Shown: positions 7,841 through 15,676, numbered from the stretch's first letter. The stretch is DNA of 25,773 nucleotides from Yinghuangia elevatio (GCF_040649515.1 NZ_JBEZFP010000131.1:1-25773); one strand, 5' to 3'. Program-made: numbers and translations. The notes: generated by a model from the sequence alone, not told the origin.

Positions 7841-8685
7841 GTGTCTCCCAACATCGTCTCGATGAAGAACCTGGACTCGCGCGGCGTGAGCGCTTGCGCG
7901 CGGATGCTGCCATACCGCGCAGCCAGGATACGAACCTCTTCGGGGTCAACGATCAGTCGACTGACTCTCTGTACCTCCACGTACGCGACTTGTTGGCGCC
8001 CAATCGGCGTCAGTAGCGTGAACGGGCCATCCAGGGTCGGATGTTCCTCGCGATCTGTCGGCATGATCTGAAGCTCGACGTTCCGGAGTTGCGACACCTG
8101 GAGCAGGTGCTCCAGTTGGGCGCGGTGGGTGGATTGGCCTCCGAGGGGACGTCGCAGGACGGCTTCTTCAATCATGAACGTCACCAGCGTTGCTGGCCAA
8201 CGCGTCAGGATGTCTTGCCGACCGAGTCGTGCCGTTACCCGTTGCTCGACCGTAGCCTCGTCCAACAACGGTTGCCTGTTCGTGAAGATCGCACGGGCGT
8301 GTGACTCGGTTTGCAGCAGGCCAGGCAGCGCCGACACGTCGTAGTGATGCAACTCGACCGCCTCCCGCTCCAACCGCGCATAGTCCCTGAACCACGCCGG
8401 ATGCTTCACCCTGGCCTTCGTCTTCGCGCGAGCGACATCCTCCTTCGCCACGGCCAGCATGCCGTTCGCGCCCAGCAGTTCATCGGCGGCGTCGAGGAAC
8501 TCGTCCTGGGGCACGCGGCGCCCACGTTCGAGTGACGAGATCTGTTCCTCGCTGTACCCCAGTTGTTGGCCCAACTGGCGCTGCGTGAGCCCGGCGCGTT
8601 CGCGCAGCATCTTGACCATGCGGCCCAGCGCCCGGAACAGATCCACCGCGCCGTCGCCGGCGTCCTCGTCGTTCGGATCGGCCAT
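7837..8685 (-). CDS. XRE-family helix-turn-helix regulator with DUF5753 domain (WhiJ/Scr-like)
   Basis: This 282-aa protein has an N-terminal XRE helix-turn-helix (about 20-75, with 'MLRERAGLTQRQLGQQLGYS' and 'SSLERGRRVP'). The rest is a DUF5753 domain (about 95-275, with 'LPGLLQTESHARA' and the late 'VAYVEVQ' segment). Such proteins are DNA-binding regulators encoded by many paralogues in Streptomyces, often paired with DUF397 and an anti-sigma-like HATPase, as in the whiJ/abaA-type loci. The ATG at 8685 has GGGGGAA at good spacing. Its stop overlaps the start of the DUF397 gene. It is divergent from the HATPase gene, so one intergenic region of about 140 bp may control all three genes. Confidence 0.92.
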   Translation of the reverse strand: MADPNDEDAGDGAVDLFRALGRMVKMLRERAGLTQRQLGQQLGYSEEQISSLERGRRVPQDEFLDAADELLGANGMLAVAKEDVARAKTKARVKHPAWFRDYARLEREAVELHHYDVSALPGLLQTESHARAIFTNRQPLLDEATVEQRVTARLGRQDILTRWPATLVTFMIEEAVLRRPLGGQSTHRAQLEHLLQVSQLRNVELQIMPTDREEHPTLDGPFTLLTPIGRQQVAYVEVQRVSRLIVDPEEVRILAARYGSIRAQALTPRESRFFIETMLGDT

Positions 8686-8824
8686 GGCAGTTCCCCCAAC
8701 TCCCGTCTCACGCCGTCACACCAACCGGACACCCGGACCGGCGACGCTTCGCGCCCGTGCAGGCACGCTCTGTACCGGCCTGCTTCCTTGGCCAGGGTAG
8801 GCATGTCCGGAAACGTTCGGTGGC

Positions 8825-9298
8825 ATGAACTCCGAAATCCCCACTCGGTCGGACGTGTTCGCTCAACGCTTCAGCCCGACACCACGCGGTGCCCGCCTCG
8901 CCCGCCTCCTCGTCGTGGAGCACCTCGCACACCACGGATGGCCGCGTGACCACGAACTGACGGAAACGGCCGAGCTGGTAGTCGGCGAACTCGCCGCCAA
9001 CGCGGTCATCCACGCGGCCGAAGTTCGAGCGGACTTCGAGGTGCGGATGATCTCCGATGCCCTGAACCGCACTCTTCGGATCGAGGTGGCGGATCCGATG
9101 GGGCTCGGCCGCGTCGGACCCGCCCAGGCGCGTCAACCGGCCGCGCACTCCGGCATGTCCGAATCCGGACGTGGCCTCCGGATCGTCGAGGCGATCACCG
9201 CCGCGTGGGGCGTCGACCCGCACCCGGCCGGCGGCAAGACGGTCTGGGCCGTCATTCCGCTGCCGGTCCTGGCCGAGGCATTACCCGGCCGGGCCTGA
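8825..9298 (+). CDS. ATP-binding protein, HATPase_c_2 / anti-sigma-factor kinase-like
   Basis: This 157-aa protein has the GHKL ATPase motifs seen in SpoIIAB/RsbW-like proteins of streptomycetes. The N-box helix 'TAELVVGELAANAVIHA' is at about 40-56, followed by a G1-like 'VADPMG' and a G2-like 'SESGRGLRIVEAI'. It may bind ATP and act as an anti-sigma or regulatory kinase; the partner is unknown. In the WhiJ-type arrangement it is the third member alongside the XRE regulator and the DUF397 protein, here divergent. A GGTGG lies immediately before the ATG, a weak ribosome site. Its 3' end is 10 bp from the end of the convergent AIPR gene. Confidence 0.85.
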   Translation: MNSEIPTRSDVFAQRFSPTPRGARLARLLVVEHLAHHGWPRDHELTETAELVVGELAANAVIHAAEVRADFEVRMISDALNRTLRIEVADPMGLGRVGPAQARQPAAHSGMSESGRGLRIVEAITAAWGVDPHPAGGKTVWAVIPLPVLAEALPGRA

Positions 9299-9308
9299 CT
9301 GAGGGCGG

Positions 9309-11444
9309 TCAATCGTCGTCCGTCTGCGCGTCCTGCCACTGCACGGCGATCTCGTAGAGGTTCAGCTTGCCGTCCGGTGTCCAGCGGGCCGGAGCCTGCA
9401 CCGACGACGGCGCGTCGTCCCAGCCGGCCAACTCCCAGATGCGAAGCACCAGATTGCTCGCGTTATACGTCTCGCCGTCGTACGCCCACAGCAACGGGCG
9501 TGCGCGGTCGTTCTGCCACGTGGCCTGGCTCCGCCGGGGGTCGGCGTTTAGCCAATCCTGCAATGCCTTCGCTTCGGCAATGTTCCCCGTGACGTACTGC
9601 AGCGGCGCGCCGTTCGGCAGGAGGCCGGCGTTGATGATTGTGGGGATGGTGGCCTGGCGGCGCTGTCGACCCGGTTGCTGCCGTGCCTGGCAGTCGGCAG
9701 GCAAGTCGGGAAGCTCACGGCCTTCGCATATCGCCTCCAGGACGAGCCGAGCGAGTTCCCGACAGCGTGTCTCGTTCGTGAACGTGCTGGTGAGAAACGA
9801 AGTCGGCCCATACGCCGCGTCGACGAAATGGATCAGCCACGACAGCACGGACCCCGTGGAGGTAGGCACGGAGTTGAGCAGGGAGTCGACATCGAAGTCG
9901 GGCTCATCGAGGTCACTGGCGTCCAAGAGTCGGAACACCAAGTGGCTGACCAGCAGATCGCCACGTTGAGCGACGTCGGAGGAGCGTCCCCGCATTCGTT
10001 GGCGCAGGACGTCGAGTGCCTCACCGACGGCGCGGTGAACCAGCACCGTCCGCCAGATGCGGAAGGCGCTCGGTGCTTCGCCGAACAGCCGGGGATAGGC
10101 GCCGCTCTGTCCACGCTCCCAGAGCAGGTCGGTGTCCTTCTTCGCGCGGACGCTGAGTTCGGGCGTGCGGTGGGCGCAGGCCAGGGCGATGGCGGCGTGG
10201 ACGACAGAGCAACCGGCGTCCGGTGCCGGATCCGCTTCGCCGCGCTTGAAGACGTACGTCTTTTGCAGCGAGAACTCGAAGTCCTCGCGGATCAGGGTCT
10301 GGGTGTCGTCGAGAGCGATGAAGTCCCGCTGGGAGACGTCGTTCTGGGTGTTCGTGGTCTCGGTGATGCGTGCCGCGTACTGGCCGCGCTCGCTGCCGAG
10401 GGAGATCACCCGGACGCTCACGTCGGCGTTCTCCACTGTGTCCGGCGCGACCTGCATCGCCTTGTGGATCTCGGTGACCGTCTGGGCGCCGTTCACGATG
10501 CTGGCGTGCTGCAACGCCAACTCGACCGGCTCGTCCGGTCGGCGCCGCCCTCGCCACGTCGGCTCGACGCCGTCGCAGAGGATGGTGATGCCGTTGTTGA
10601 AGTACCAGAAGTTGTCCGGCTCTTCGATGAGCGTCGTCTGAATCCCCGAGTTGATGCGGGTCAACCCGAGCGACTGGCGGATGTGCTCGGTGAATAGGCG
10701 CGGGCCGTGGTCCTCGTACCACTGCGCCACGTCGACGGCGGCGACCGGGCCCTGGTAGGCGAGGAAGGGCGTGTCCCGCTTGATCCAGTGCGGCATGCGC
10801 GCGGTGAGGTCCACCGGCTGGGGGCGGCGGTCGTCGCGCAGTTGCTGGAGGAGTTCCGCCGCGCCCACGAGCCGGTAGTCCAGCATCGGCCCCAGGCCGT
10901 GGTGGTCGTCGACGGCTCGGTCGAGGATCGCGCGGGTATCGGCGTGGAGCGGGTCGTTGCCCACGACGGCGATGACCAACGTGATCTTGAGGTTGGTGTC
11001 CATCAACGCCGCGTCCAGCCGGGCCGTGAACGGCCGCAGCTTGTCGTTGAATTCGCCGAACTTGCGATCTTCCAGTAGGTGCAGGCCGTCGATGAAGGCG
11101 CGCGCGGCGTCGGTGTGGAAGCCGGCAGTACCGCTGTCCTTCCACTTCGCTTGGACGAGCCAGACCCGGGAAGCGTCAGCGACGGCGACGGCGTCGATGC
11201 CGTTGTCCCGGCTGCCGTCGATGACCGCGGCGGCGCAGGCCGCGGGGTTCCACCCGGTGACACGACGAATCGCGGTGGCGGCCACAGCCCGGGAAAGGAA
11301 CGCACGGTCCCGTTCGGGCTCAGAGTTGCGGTCGAGGTCGGTCTCGTCGATGAGCCCGCGGTACGAATCGATGAGCGCTTGGCGCATCTGGTGCAGCTCC
11401 AGCAGTGCCGTCATCTTGCGCCGTGCCTGCTCTGAGCCTGTCAC
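9309..11444 (-). CDS. AIPR-family protein (abortive infection phage resistance) with nuclease-like N-terminus
   Basis: This protein of about 711 aa has AIPR hallmarks in its middle: 'FWYFNNGITILCDGV' and 'ASIVNGAQTVTEIHK', then 'ETTNTQNDVSQRDF'. The N-terminal part carries a PD-(D/E)XK-like pattern, 'NGIDAVAVAD' followed by 'VWLVQAKW' (D at about 84, Q-x-K at about 98-100), as in Mrr/restriction-type folds. AIPR proteins are linked by family annotation to phage abortive infection; the mechanism of this one is unknown. I prefer the GTG at 11444 because GGTGGGGG precedes it; an in-frame GTG at 11492 and an ATG at 11414 are alternatives. It stands alone on its strand next to the XRE/DUF397/HATPase group, which suggests a defence context. 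No frameshift is seen. Confidence 0.85.
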   Translation of the reverse strand: MTGSEQARRKMTALLELHQMRQALIDSYRGLIDETDLDRNSEPERDRAFLSRAVAATAIRRVTGWNPAACAAAVIDGSRDNGIDAVAVADASRVWLVQAKWKDSGTAGFHTDAARAFIDGLHLLEDRKFGEFNDKLRPFTARLDAALMDTNLKITLVIAVVGNDPLHADTRAILDRAVDDHHGLGPMLDYRLVGAAELLQQLRDDRRPQPVDLTARMPHWIKRDTPFLAYQGPVAAVDVAQWYEDHGPRLFTEHIRQSLGLTRINSGIQTTLIEEPDNFWYFNNGITILCDGVEPTWRGRRRPDEPVELALQHASIVNGAQTVTEIHKAMQVAPDTVENADVSVRVISLGSERGQYAARITETTNTQNDVSQRDFIALDDTQTLIREDFEFSLQKTYVFKRGEADPAPDAGCSVVHAAIALACAHRTPELSVRAKKDTDLLWERGQSGAYPRLFGEAPSAFRIWRTVLVHRAVGEALDVLRQRMRGRSSDVAQRGDLLVSHLVFRLLDASDLDEPDFDVDSLLNSVPTSTGSVLSWLIHFVDAAYGPTSFLTSTFTNETRCRELARLVLEAICEGRELPDLPADCQARQQPGRQRRQATIPTIINAGLLPNGAPLQYVTGNIAEAKALQDWLNADPRRSQATWQNDRARPLLWAYDGETYNASNLVLRIWELAGWDDAPSSVQAPARWTPDGKLNLYEIAVQWQDAQTDDD

Positions 11445-11504
11445 GATCCCCCACCAACTCGCCTTCTGCTCTTGGGGCGAGCGTACCGACACGCTGCGTC
11501 CGAC

Positions 11505-11640
11505 TCCGCCGGGTTATGCCGATTGGTGCGCCGTCTCAAACGAGTGTATGCAGATCTGCGAGACACGAACAATCATTATGAGATTGACGACGCTTTCACT
11601 TCCTGCTGTCATTGGATGCGTCAGAGCAAGACGGACAGCC
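11505..11640 (+). pseudogene. Possible decayed gene fragment upstream of lipoprotein 1
   Basis: This stretch is noticeably more AT-rich than its surroundings. The plus-strand frame reads as a plausible soluble protein piece: 'VRRLKRVYADLRDTNNHYEI' followed by 'DDAFTSCCHWMR'. It has no clear start and the frame then runs, without a stop, into the signal peptide of the lipoprotein. I do not recognise the family with certainty. It may be the remains of a small accessory gene whose 3' part was lost, or a chance open frame in a promoter region. Confidence 0.3.
11584..11612 (+). promoter_or_regulatory. Candidate promoter of lipoprotein gene 1
   Basis: TTGACG (11584-11589) and TGTCAT (11107+500, i.e. 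11607-11612) are separated by 17 bases and match the housekeeping consensus at five and four of six positions. Transcription would start about 40 bases before the ATG at 11658, leaving room for the GGTGGGGGAG ribosome site. Confidence 0.45.
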
Positions 11641-11657
11641 GGACAGGTGGGGGAGAC

Positions 11658-12338
11658 ATGACTCTGCGGAGGATCGCGGCCGGTGCGGCCGCGGCCGTGC
11701 TCGGTGGGCTGATGGTGGTCGGCTGCCAGGCGGACAAGGGCGAGCCCAAGACGGAGCCCAAGGCGCAGGACGCGGCAACCTTGGATTGCACCGATCCGAA
11801 CATCACGATGGGCGAGTGGCAGAAGCGTTGCGCCTCGGGGGCTCCGGGGACAGGTGGTGCCACGCCGACGCCCTCGGCTTCATCCGCGGCGCCCTCGAAG
11901 ACGCCTGAGCCCACGGGCGAAAAGGTCGCAAAGGTGGGGGACACGATCAGCCTCACCGGCTTCGAGGGTGTGAAGCTGGATGCCACCGTGGTGAAGATCG
12001 TCGACCCGGCCACGACGGACAACGAGTTCATGAAGCCGAAGTCCGGCATGCGACTTGTGGCCGTGCAGTGGCGGATCGCCAACACCGGCAATGTGCCGGT
12101 CGACAGCGGGCCGACATCGGGTTCCAGTCTGGTGGACACCGAGGGGCAGCAGTTCGACCCGACGTACGCCACGACGACCGCGGGTCCTGAGTTCCCCAGC
12201 GGCGCGAAGATCCCGCCGGGTGAGTCGAGGCTCGGAGTGGTCGCGTACGAGGTCCCGACCGGATCGAAGGTGGTCAAGATCCAGTACGGCGCGAACTCCG
12301 GGTTCGCGAGGCAGACCGGTCAATGGACGGTGTCCTGA
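11658..12338 (+). CDS. Secreted lipoprotein with DUF4352-like domain (paralogue 1)
   Basis: This 226-aa protein has a lipoprotein signal peptide (MTLRRIAAG, hydrophobic core, then MVVGC with the lipid-modified Cys at 23). A short mature segment contains 'LDCTDPNITMGEWQKRC', with two cysteines. A Ser/Pro/Thr linker (about 75-95) leads to a beta-sandwich-type DUF4352-like domain, with 'GDTISLTGFEGVKLDATVVK', 'MRLVAVQWRIANTG' and the C-terminal 'VVKIQYG'. It probably sits on the outer face of the membrane; the ligand is unknown. ATG 11658 has GGTGGGGGAG upstream. A closely related gene follows at 12575, separated by a strong hairpin, so the two are a tandem duplication transcribed separately. 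Confidence 0.85.
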   Translation: MTLRRIAAGAAAAVLGGLMVVGCQADKGEPKTEPKAQDAATLDCTDPNITMGEWQKRCASGAPGTGGATPTPSASSAAPSKTPEPTGEKVAKVGDTISLTGFEGVKLDATVVKIVDPATTDNEFMKPKSGMRLVAVQWRIANTGNVPVDSGPTSGSSLVDTEGQQFDPTYATTTAGPEFPSGAKIPPGESRLGVVAYEVPTGSKVVKIQYGANSGFARQTGQWTVS

Positions 12339-12381
12339 CCGCGACGCGGCCCCCGCGCGTCGATATCGTCACGCGGCTCGC

Positions 12382-12422
12382 CGACGTGCCGGGGAATCCG
12401 GCTGGGCTTCCCCGGCGCGTCG
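12382..12422 (+). terminator. Strong hairpin terminator after lipoprotein gene 1
   Basis: A 15-bp stem (12382-12396 with 12408-12422, one G-U pair, core GCCGGGGAA/TTCCCCGGC) closes an 11-base loop, 43 bases past the stop. There is no T-tract, as is usual for high-GC actinomycete terminators. Confidence 0.75.
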
Positions 12423-12574
12423 CGGCGCCGCGTGCGTTGTGCGCTCGGCCCCGCCGTGTTGACCGCGGTGCCCCTCACGACAGAGGTGCGTGATCTGCCG
12501 AGACGGACCTGGCCGTATGTCGCGTGTGCGCGAGCTTTGGCATGATGACGCCCGCAGCCGATTCGGGGGGATGG

Positions 12575-13339
12575 ATGACGGTACGCACGGCCAGAGCCGT
12601 GGTTTTGGCCGCAGTTGTCGCAGGGGCCGCATTACTGGGCGGGTGCTCGCGCGGGGGAGCAGCGGGGATCCACGCCGGGGCGCCGGCTGCGACGGCGATG
12701 GACTGCGCGGACCCGAACATCCCAATGGGCGAATGGCGTACGCGCTGCGTCGCCGGGCCGACGCCGAAGCCTCCCGCAGCAACGGTCGGCCCCGGCACCA
12801 CTCCGTCCGTCGCGCCGACCACCGCCGCGCCGACCACGTCCTCACCGGCGTTGCCGCCGCCGAAGTCGCCGTCGCCGACGCCCGTGGCGCCGACGCGCAG
12901 AGCACCGGCCGGGACAATGAGCGCGCCGGTCGGGTACACGATCAGCTTGCGCGGTTACGAGGGCGAACACCTCGATGTGACCGTGGTCAAGGTCGTCGAC
13001 CCTGCCCGGCCGTCGAGCGACGAGTCGTACCTCCAGCCCGAGCCCGGAATGCGGTTCGTGGCCGTGCTGTGGCAGGTGACGAACACCGGCACGGTTGTCG
13101 GCGACAGCGAGCCGGTGGGCCTTTCCCGGGTCCTGGACGCGCGAGGGCGCGCATACTCGTTCGCGTACGCCGACACCACGGCCGGGGCGCTGATCCCGTA
13201 CACCTCCCCGATCCAGGCGGGCGAGACCCGCATCGGCATCGCCACGTACGAAGTACCGCTAGGCGCCAAGGTCGTCACCGTCGAGTTCGGCATCGAGGAC
13301 GGCCCGGTCGACGAGACCGGCCACTGGACCCTCCCCTGA
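12575..13339 (+). CDS. Secreted lipoprotein with DUF4352-like domain (paralogue 2)
   Basis: This 254-aa protein is a paralogue of the preceding gene. It has a signal peptide with lipobox LLGGC (Cys 24) and the same short mature motif 'MDCADPNIPMGEWRTRC'. A longer Pro/Thr/Ser linker (about 65-115) is followed by the DUF4352-like domain, with 'GYTISLRGYEGEHLDVTVVK', 'MRFVAVLWQVTNTG' and 'VVTVEFG'. The start is ATG 12575, with GGGGGG four bases before it; an upstream in-frame ATG at 12524 would put 17 polar residues before the signal peptide. The linker is the main difference from paralogue 1. Function is unknown; it is probably a cell-surface protein. Confidence 0.85.
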   Translation: MTVRTARAVVLAAVVAGAALLGGCSRGGAAGIHAGAPAATAMDCADPNIPMGEWRTRCVAGPTPKPPAATVGPGTTPSVAPTTAAPTTSSPALPPPKSPSPTPVAPTRRAPAGTMSAPVGYTISLRGYEGEHLDVTVVKVVDPARPSSDESYLQPEPGMRFVAVLWQVTNTGTVVGDSEPVGLSRVLDARGRAYSFAYADTTAGALIPYTSPIQAGETRIGIATYEVPLGAKVVTVEFGIEDGPVDETGHWTLP

Positions 13340-13348
13340 GGACGCTCC

Positions 13349-13367
13349 CCGACCTGTCACCGGTCGG
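13349..13367 (+). terminator. Short hairpin after lipoprotein gene 2
   Basis: CCGACC/GGTCGG forms a 6-bp stem with a 7-base loop, 10 bases past the stop and between two convergent genes. It is weaker than the hairpin after paralogue 1. Confidence 0.4.
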
Positions 13368-13412
13368 CGGACGGGCCCAGGGCGTACGACGGCCCCGGAC
13401 CCGTCGCGGGAT

Positions 13413-13847
13413 TCACTCCGGGGCGAGGGCTGTTTCGCCCTCCCAGGTGGAGAGGCCGAGGTGGGAGCGGATTTCGGCCGGGGGCTCCCAGAAGGCGCGT
13501 ACGGAGTCGACGAGGCCCTCGTCGTTGACGCGCCACAGTTCGATGCTGTCGACCCACGCGGGCTTGCCCGCGACGGAGCCGTGGTTGCGCATGTGGACCT
13601 GGGCTTCGCGGCCGCAGGCGATGACGAGGAGCGGTTCGAGGATCCAGGTCTTGTCGGGGGTGAAGGACTTGTCCCAGGCCTGGACGGACATGACGTCGCG
13701 GCCGATGCCGGCGACGGTGCCGGGCGGGTCCTCGTAGCGGACGTCGTCGGCGAGGATTTTCAGCCAGGAGTCTTTGTCCTGGTTGTTCCAGTGGCGGACG
13801 TGGGCGAGTACGGCTTCGCGGGCTGCCGCGGCAAGATCCTTGGTCAC
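13413..13847 (-). CDS. NTF2-like / SnoaL-like domain protein
   Basis: This 144-aa protein has the size and pattern of the NTF2-like superfamily. An N-terminal helix with 'LAHVRHWNNQDKDSWLKILA' precedes 'DDVRYEDPPG', then strands with 'TWILEPLLVIACGREAQVHM' and 'VDSIELWRVNDEGLVDSVRA'. Such domains bind small hydrophobic molecules, and some act as isomerases or cyclases; no substrate can be named. The GTG at 13847 fits the family N-terminus, although its ribosome site is weak (GGA seven bases upstream). An open frame continues upstream to 14369 but that part is antisense to other coding sequence. The next gene upstream, 33 bp away on the same strand, encodes a membrane protein and may share the transcript. 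Confidence 0.75.
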   Translation of the reverse strand: MTKDLAAAAREAVLAHVRHWNNQDKDSWLKILADDVRYEDPPGTVAGIGRDVMSVQAWDKSFTPDKTWILEPLLVIACGREAQVHMRNHGSVAGKPAWVDSIELWRVNDEGLVDSVRAFWEPPAEIRSHLGLSTWEGETALAPE

Positions 13848-13879
13848 GCAGTCCGGTCTAACCCGGGACGGCGCAACTA

Positions 13880-14299
13880 TCAATGGGAATCGGCGGCGGG
13901 CGTACGCCGGGAGGCGACGGCATCGGCGGCGGTGAGCACGACGCCCGCGACTGCGGAGGCGCTCGCGAGGGCGGCGATCGCGACGCGCGTACGCGGCAGG
14001 TCGGGCCAGTGGTGGCGGGTCACGAGGGTGTCGCCGATGTCGGCGGCAGCGGAGGCGAGGGCCCAGGCGGCGAAGCCGCGGCCGGTGAGCGCCGCCAGGG
14101 TGGTCCCGCCGCCGAGCGCGATGTCGCGTACCCCCAGCGCCTTGGCGAACACAGTCCCACCCGGCGTTTCGACGTCGCGCCCCACCCACGGCCGCGAGGC
14201 GACCGGCGGCGCGGCGATGGCGACGACGCCGAGCGCCACCCGCGCCGCTCCCCACCCGGCGCCGGCGTAGCGGACGTTCGTCCTGAAGTCTCTGCTCAT
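13880..14299 (-). CDS. Small membrane protein of unknown function
   Basis: This 139-aa protein begins 'MSRDFRTNVRYAGAGWG' and has three to four hydrophobic segments: 'ARVALGVVAIAAPPVA', 'LGGGTTLAALTGRGFAAWAL' and 'VAIAALASASAVAGVVLTAA'. A conserved-looking 'GVRDIALG' loop lies before the second. GGGGGA lies seven to eight bases before the ATG at 14299. I do not recognise a named family. It is 33 bp upstream of the NTF2-like gene and divergent from the SWIM gene. A much longer open frame on this strand, to 15289, is a shadow of the SWIM gene. Confidence 0.7.
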   Translation of the reverse strand: MSRDFRTNVRYAGAGWGAARVALGVVAIAAPPVASRPWVGRDVETPGGTVFAKALGVRDIALGGGTTLAALTGRGFAAWALASAAADIGDTLVTRHHWPDLPRTRVAIAALASASAVAGVVLTAADAVASRRTPAADSH

Positions 14300-14413
14300 C
14301 GAGGCGTCCCCCTTTATGGATGCGTCGTCCATCATGACGCGAGACCCGACCATCGCAGCGGAGGAACACGTATCAAGAGGACCTGGTCGGCCGAGTTGAG
14401 GTTCACTGGGACC

Positions 14414-15634
14414 GTGCGCGCATGGCAACGGGATTTCACCGAGGACGATTTGCGGGAGTCGGCCGGAGACCGTTCCTTCGAGCGGGGGGCGGGATACCTG
14501 GACGCGGTGTCCGGGCTGACGGTCGAACCGGGCGTGGACCGGGCGACGGTTCGGGCCGTCGTGCACGGCGGGGCGCCGTACCGTGTGTGGTTGTCGGTCG
14601 CGTCCCGCGGTGCGCTGGTGGGGCGGTGTAGTTGCCCGTACGGGGCGGAGGGCAACTTCTGCAAGCACTGCGTGGCCGTCGGCCTGACAGTCCTGACCGA
14701 CGGCGGCCTGATCGAACACATGGGCATGCAGCGGACCCGCGACGGCAGCGTCGACGCCTGGCTTGAGGCGCTCTCCCCTCGGGAACTCCTCGCCCTGGTG
14801 AGGGAACAGGCCGCCATCGACCCGGGACTTCGGAAGCGGCTGGAGCTGCGTGCAATCGCCACCGAGGGGGACTCGGGTTCGTTGCGCCGCGAGATGGCCA
14901 GGATGTTCGACCCCACTCCGTTCACGCGCTACGGGTACATGGAGTACGCGGACGTCCATGCGTTCGCGGACCAAGCACGTGGGGCGGTGCCGGTGCTGTG
15001 CGACCTGGTCGCCCGTGGGCGCGCGGTCGATGCCGTCGACCTGGCGAGGGAAGCCGTCAGCCGCGTCGAGGCACTGTACGAACACGCCGACGACTCGTCG
15101 GGGGCCCTTGGGGAGTTGATCGCCGACCTGCTCGACCTGCATCTGCGCGCCTGCGAGGCCGCGGCACCGGATCCGACCGAGATCGCCGAGTGGTTGGTCG
15201 GCCACATGCTGGGGGACTACGCGTCCGACGCGGTCCGACTCAGGGACTACTGCGCCGTGCTCGGCCCGGCCGGCTTGGCCGCCGTCCACGATCTCGCCGC
15301 GGAGGCGTTGCGCCGGAACCCGGGCGGGTGGGCGGAGCAGGACTTGCTGGGGGCGCTACTCGTGCTGTGCGCCCAGGGCGGCATCGAGCCGATGGCGGCA
15401 GGGCATGCCGACCCGGCCGACGCAGTGGCGGCGTATGTACGGCTCGTCGACACGTACAAGGTGCTCACGGGCGACGCCGCGTACGAAGCGATAGTCAGGC
15501 TGCTCGACAAGGCCCGCGCCTGCCACGAAGTTCTCGGCACATCCGAAGACTTCGCGGACTACGTCCGTGAATTGCGCACCCAGCAGCGGAGAAAGCGCAA
15601 GTTGCTGCGGCTGTTGGACACACACGGCATGTGA
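14414..15634 (+). CDS. SWIM zinc-finger protein
   Basis: This 406-aa protein has an N-terminal region typical of actinobacterial SWIM proteins ('WQRDFTEDDLRESAGDRSFE'). A SWIM zinc finger follows with C72-x-C74 and C83-x-H85-C86, in 'GRCSCPYGAEGNFCKHCVAV'. The rest is a helical repeat-like domain without recognised motifs. SWIM fingers bind DNA or proteins; the role is unknown. The start is uncertain. GTG 14414 lies just before the conserved block, with GGGA close by. TTG 14396 is an alternative, and a good GGAGGA at 14360-14365 has no standard start codon in frame at normal distance. The gene is followed at once by a strong terminator. Confidence 0.8.
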   Translation: MRAWQRDFTEDDLRESAGDRSFERGAGYLDAVSGLTVEPGVDRATVRAVVHGGAPYRVWLSVASRGALVGRCSCPYGAEGNFCKHCVAVGLTVLTDGGLIEHMGMQRTRDGSVDAWLEALSPRELLALVREQAAIDPGLRKRLELRAIATEGDSGSLRREMARMFDPTPFTRYGYMEYADVHAFADQARGAVPVLCDLVARGRAVDAVDLAREAVSRVEALYEHADDSSGALGELIADLLDLHLRACEAAAPDPTEIAEWLVGHMLGDYASDAVRLRDYCAVLGPAGLAAVHDLAAEALRRNPGGWAEQDLLGALLVLCAQGGIEPMAAGHADPADAVAAYVRLVDTYKVLTGDAAYEAIVRLLDKARACHEVLGTSEDFADYVRELRTQQRRKRKLLRLLDTHGM

Positions 15635-15636
15635 AG

Positions 15637-15674
15637 CCCGGTGCGGCGTCCCTTATCGGGGGCGCCGCACCGGG
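15637..15674. terminator. Strong bidirectional terminator between the SWIM gene and fadB
   Basis: A 16-bp stem (15637-15652 with 15659-15674, core CCCGGTGCGGCG/CGCCGCACCGGG, one T-G pair) closes a 6-base TTATCG loop. It starts two bases after the SWIM stop codon and lies between convergent genes. Confidence 0.8.
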
Positions 15675-15676
15675 GT

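Noticed and set aside
8797..8824. GGGTAG motif as a SigB-type -10 of the HATPase gene
   Set aside because: No matching -35 was found upstream, so the match is too weak to list.
12459..12464. TTGACC as the -35 of lipoprotein gene 2
   Set aside because: No -10-like hexamer is found at normal spacing.
13848..15289. Long minus-strand open frame extending the NTF2-like and membrane-protein frames up to 15289
   Set aside because: It is antisense to the SWIM gene. The protein is Arg/His/Pro-rich without family motifs, and both real genes have good internal starts.
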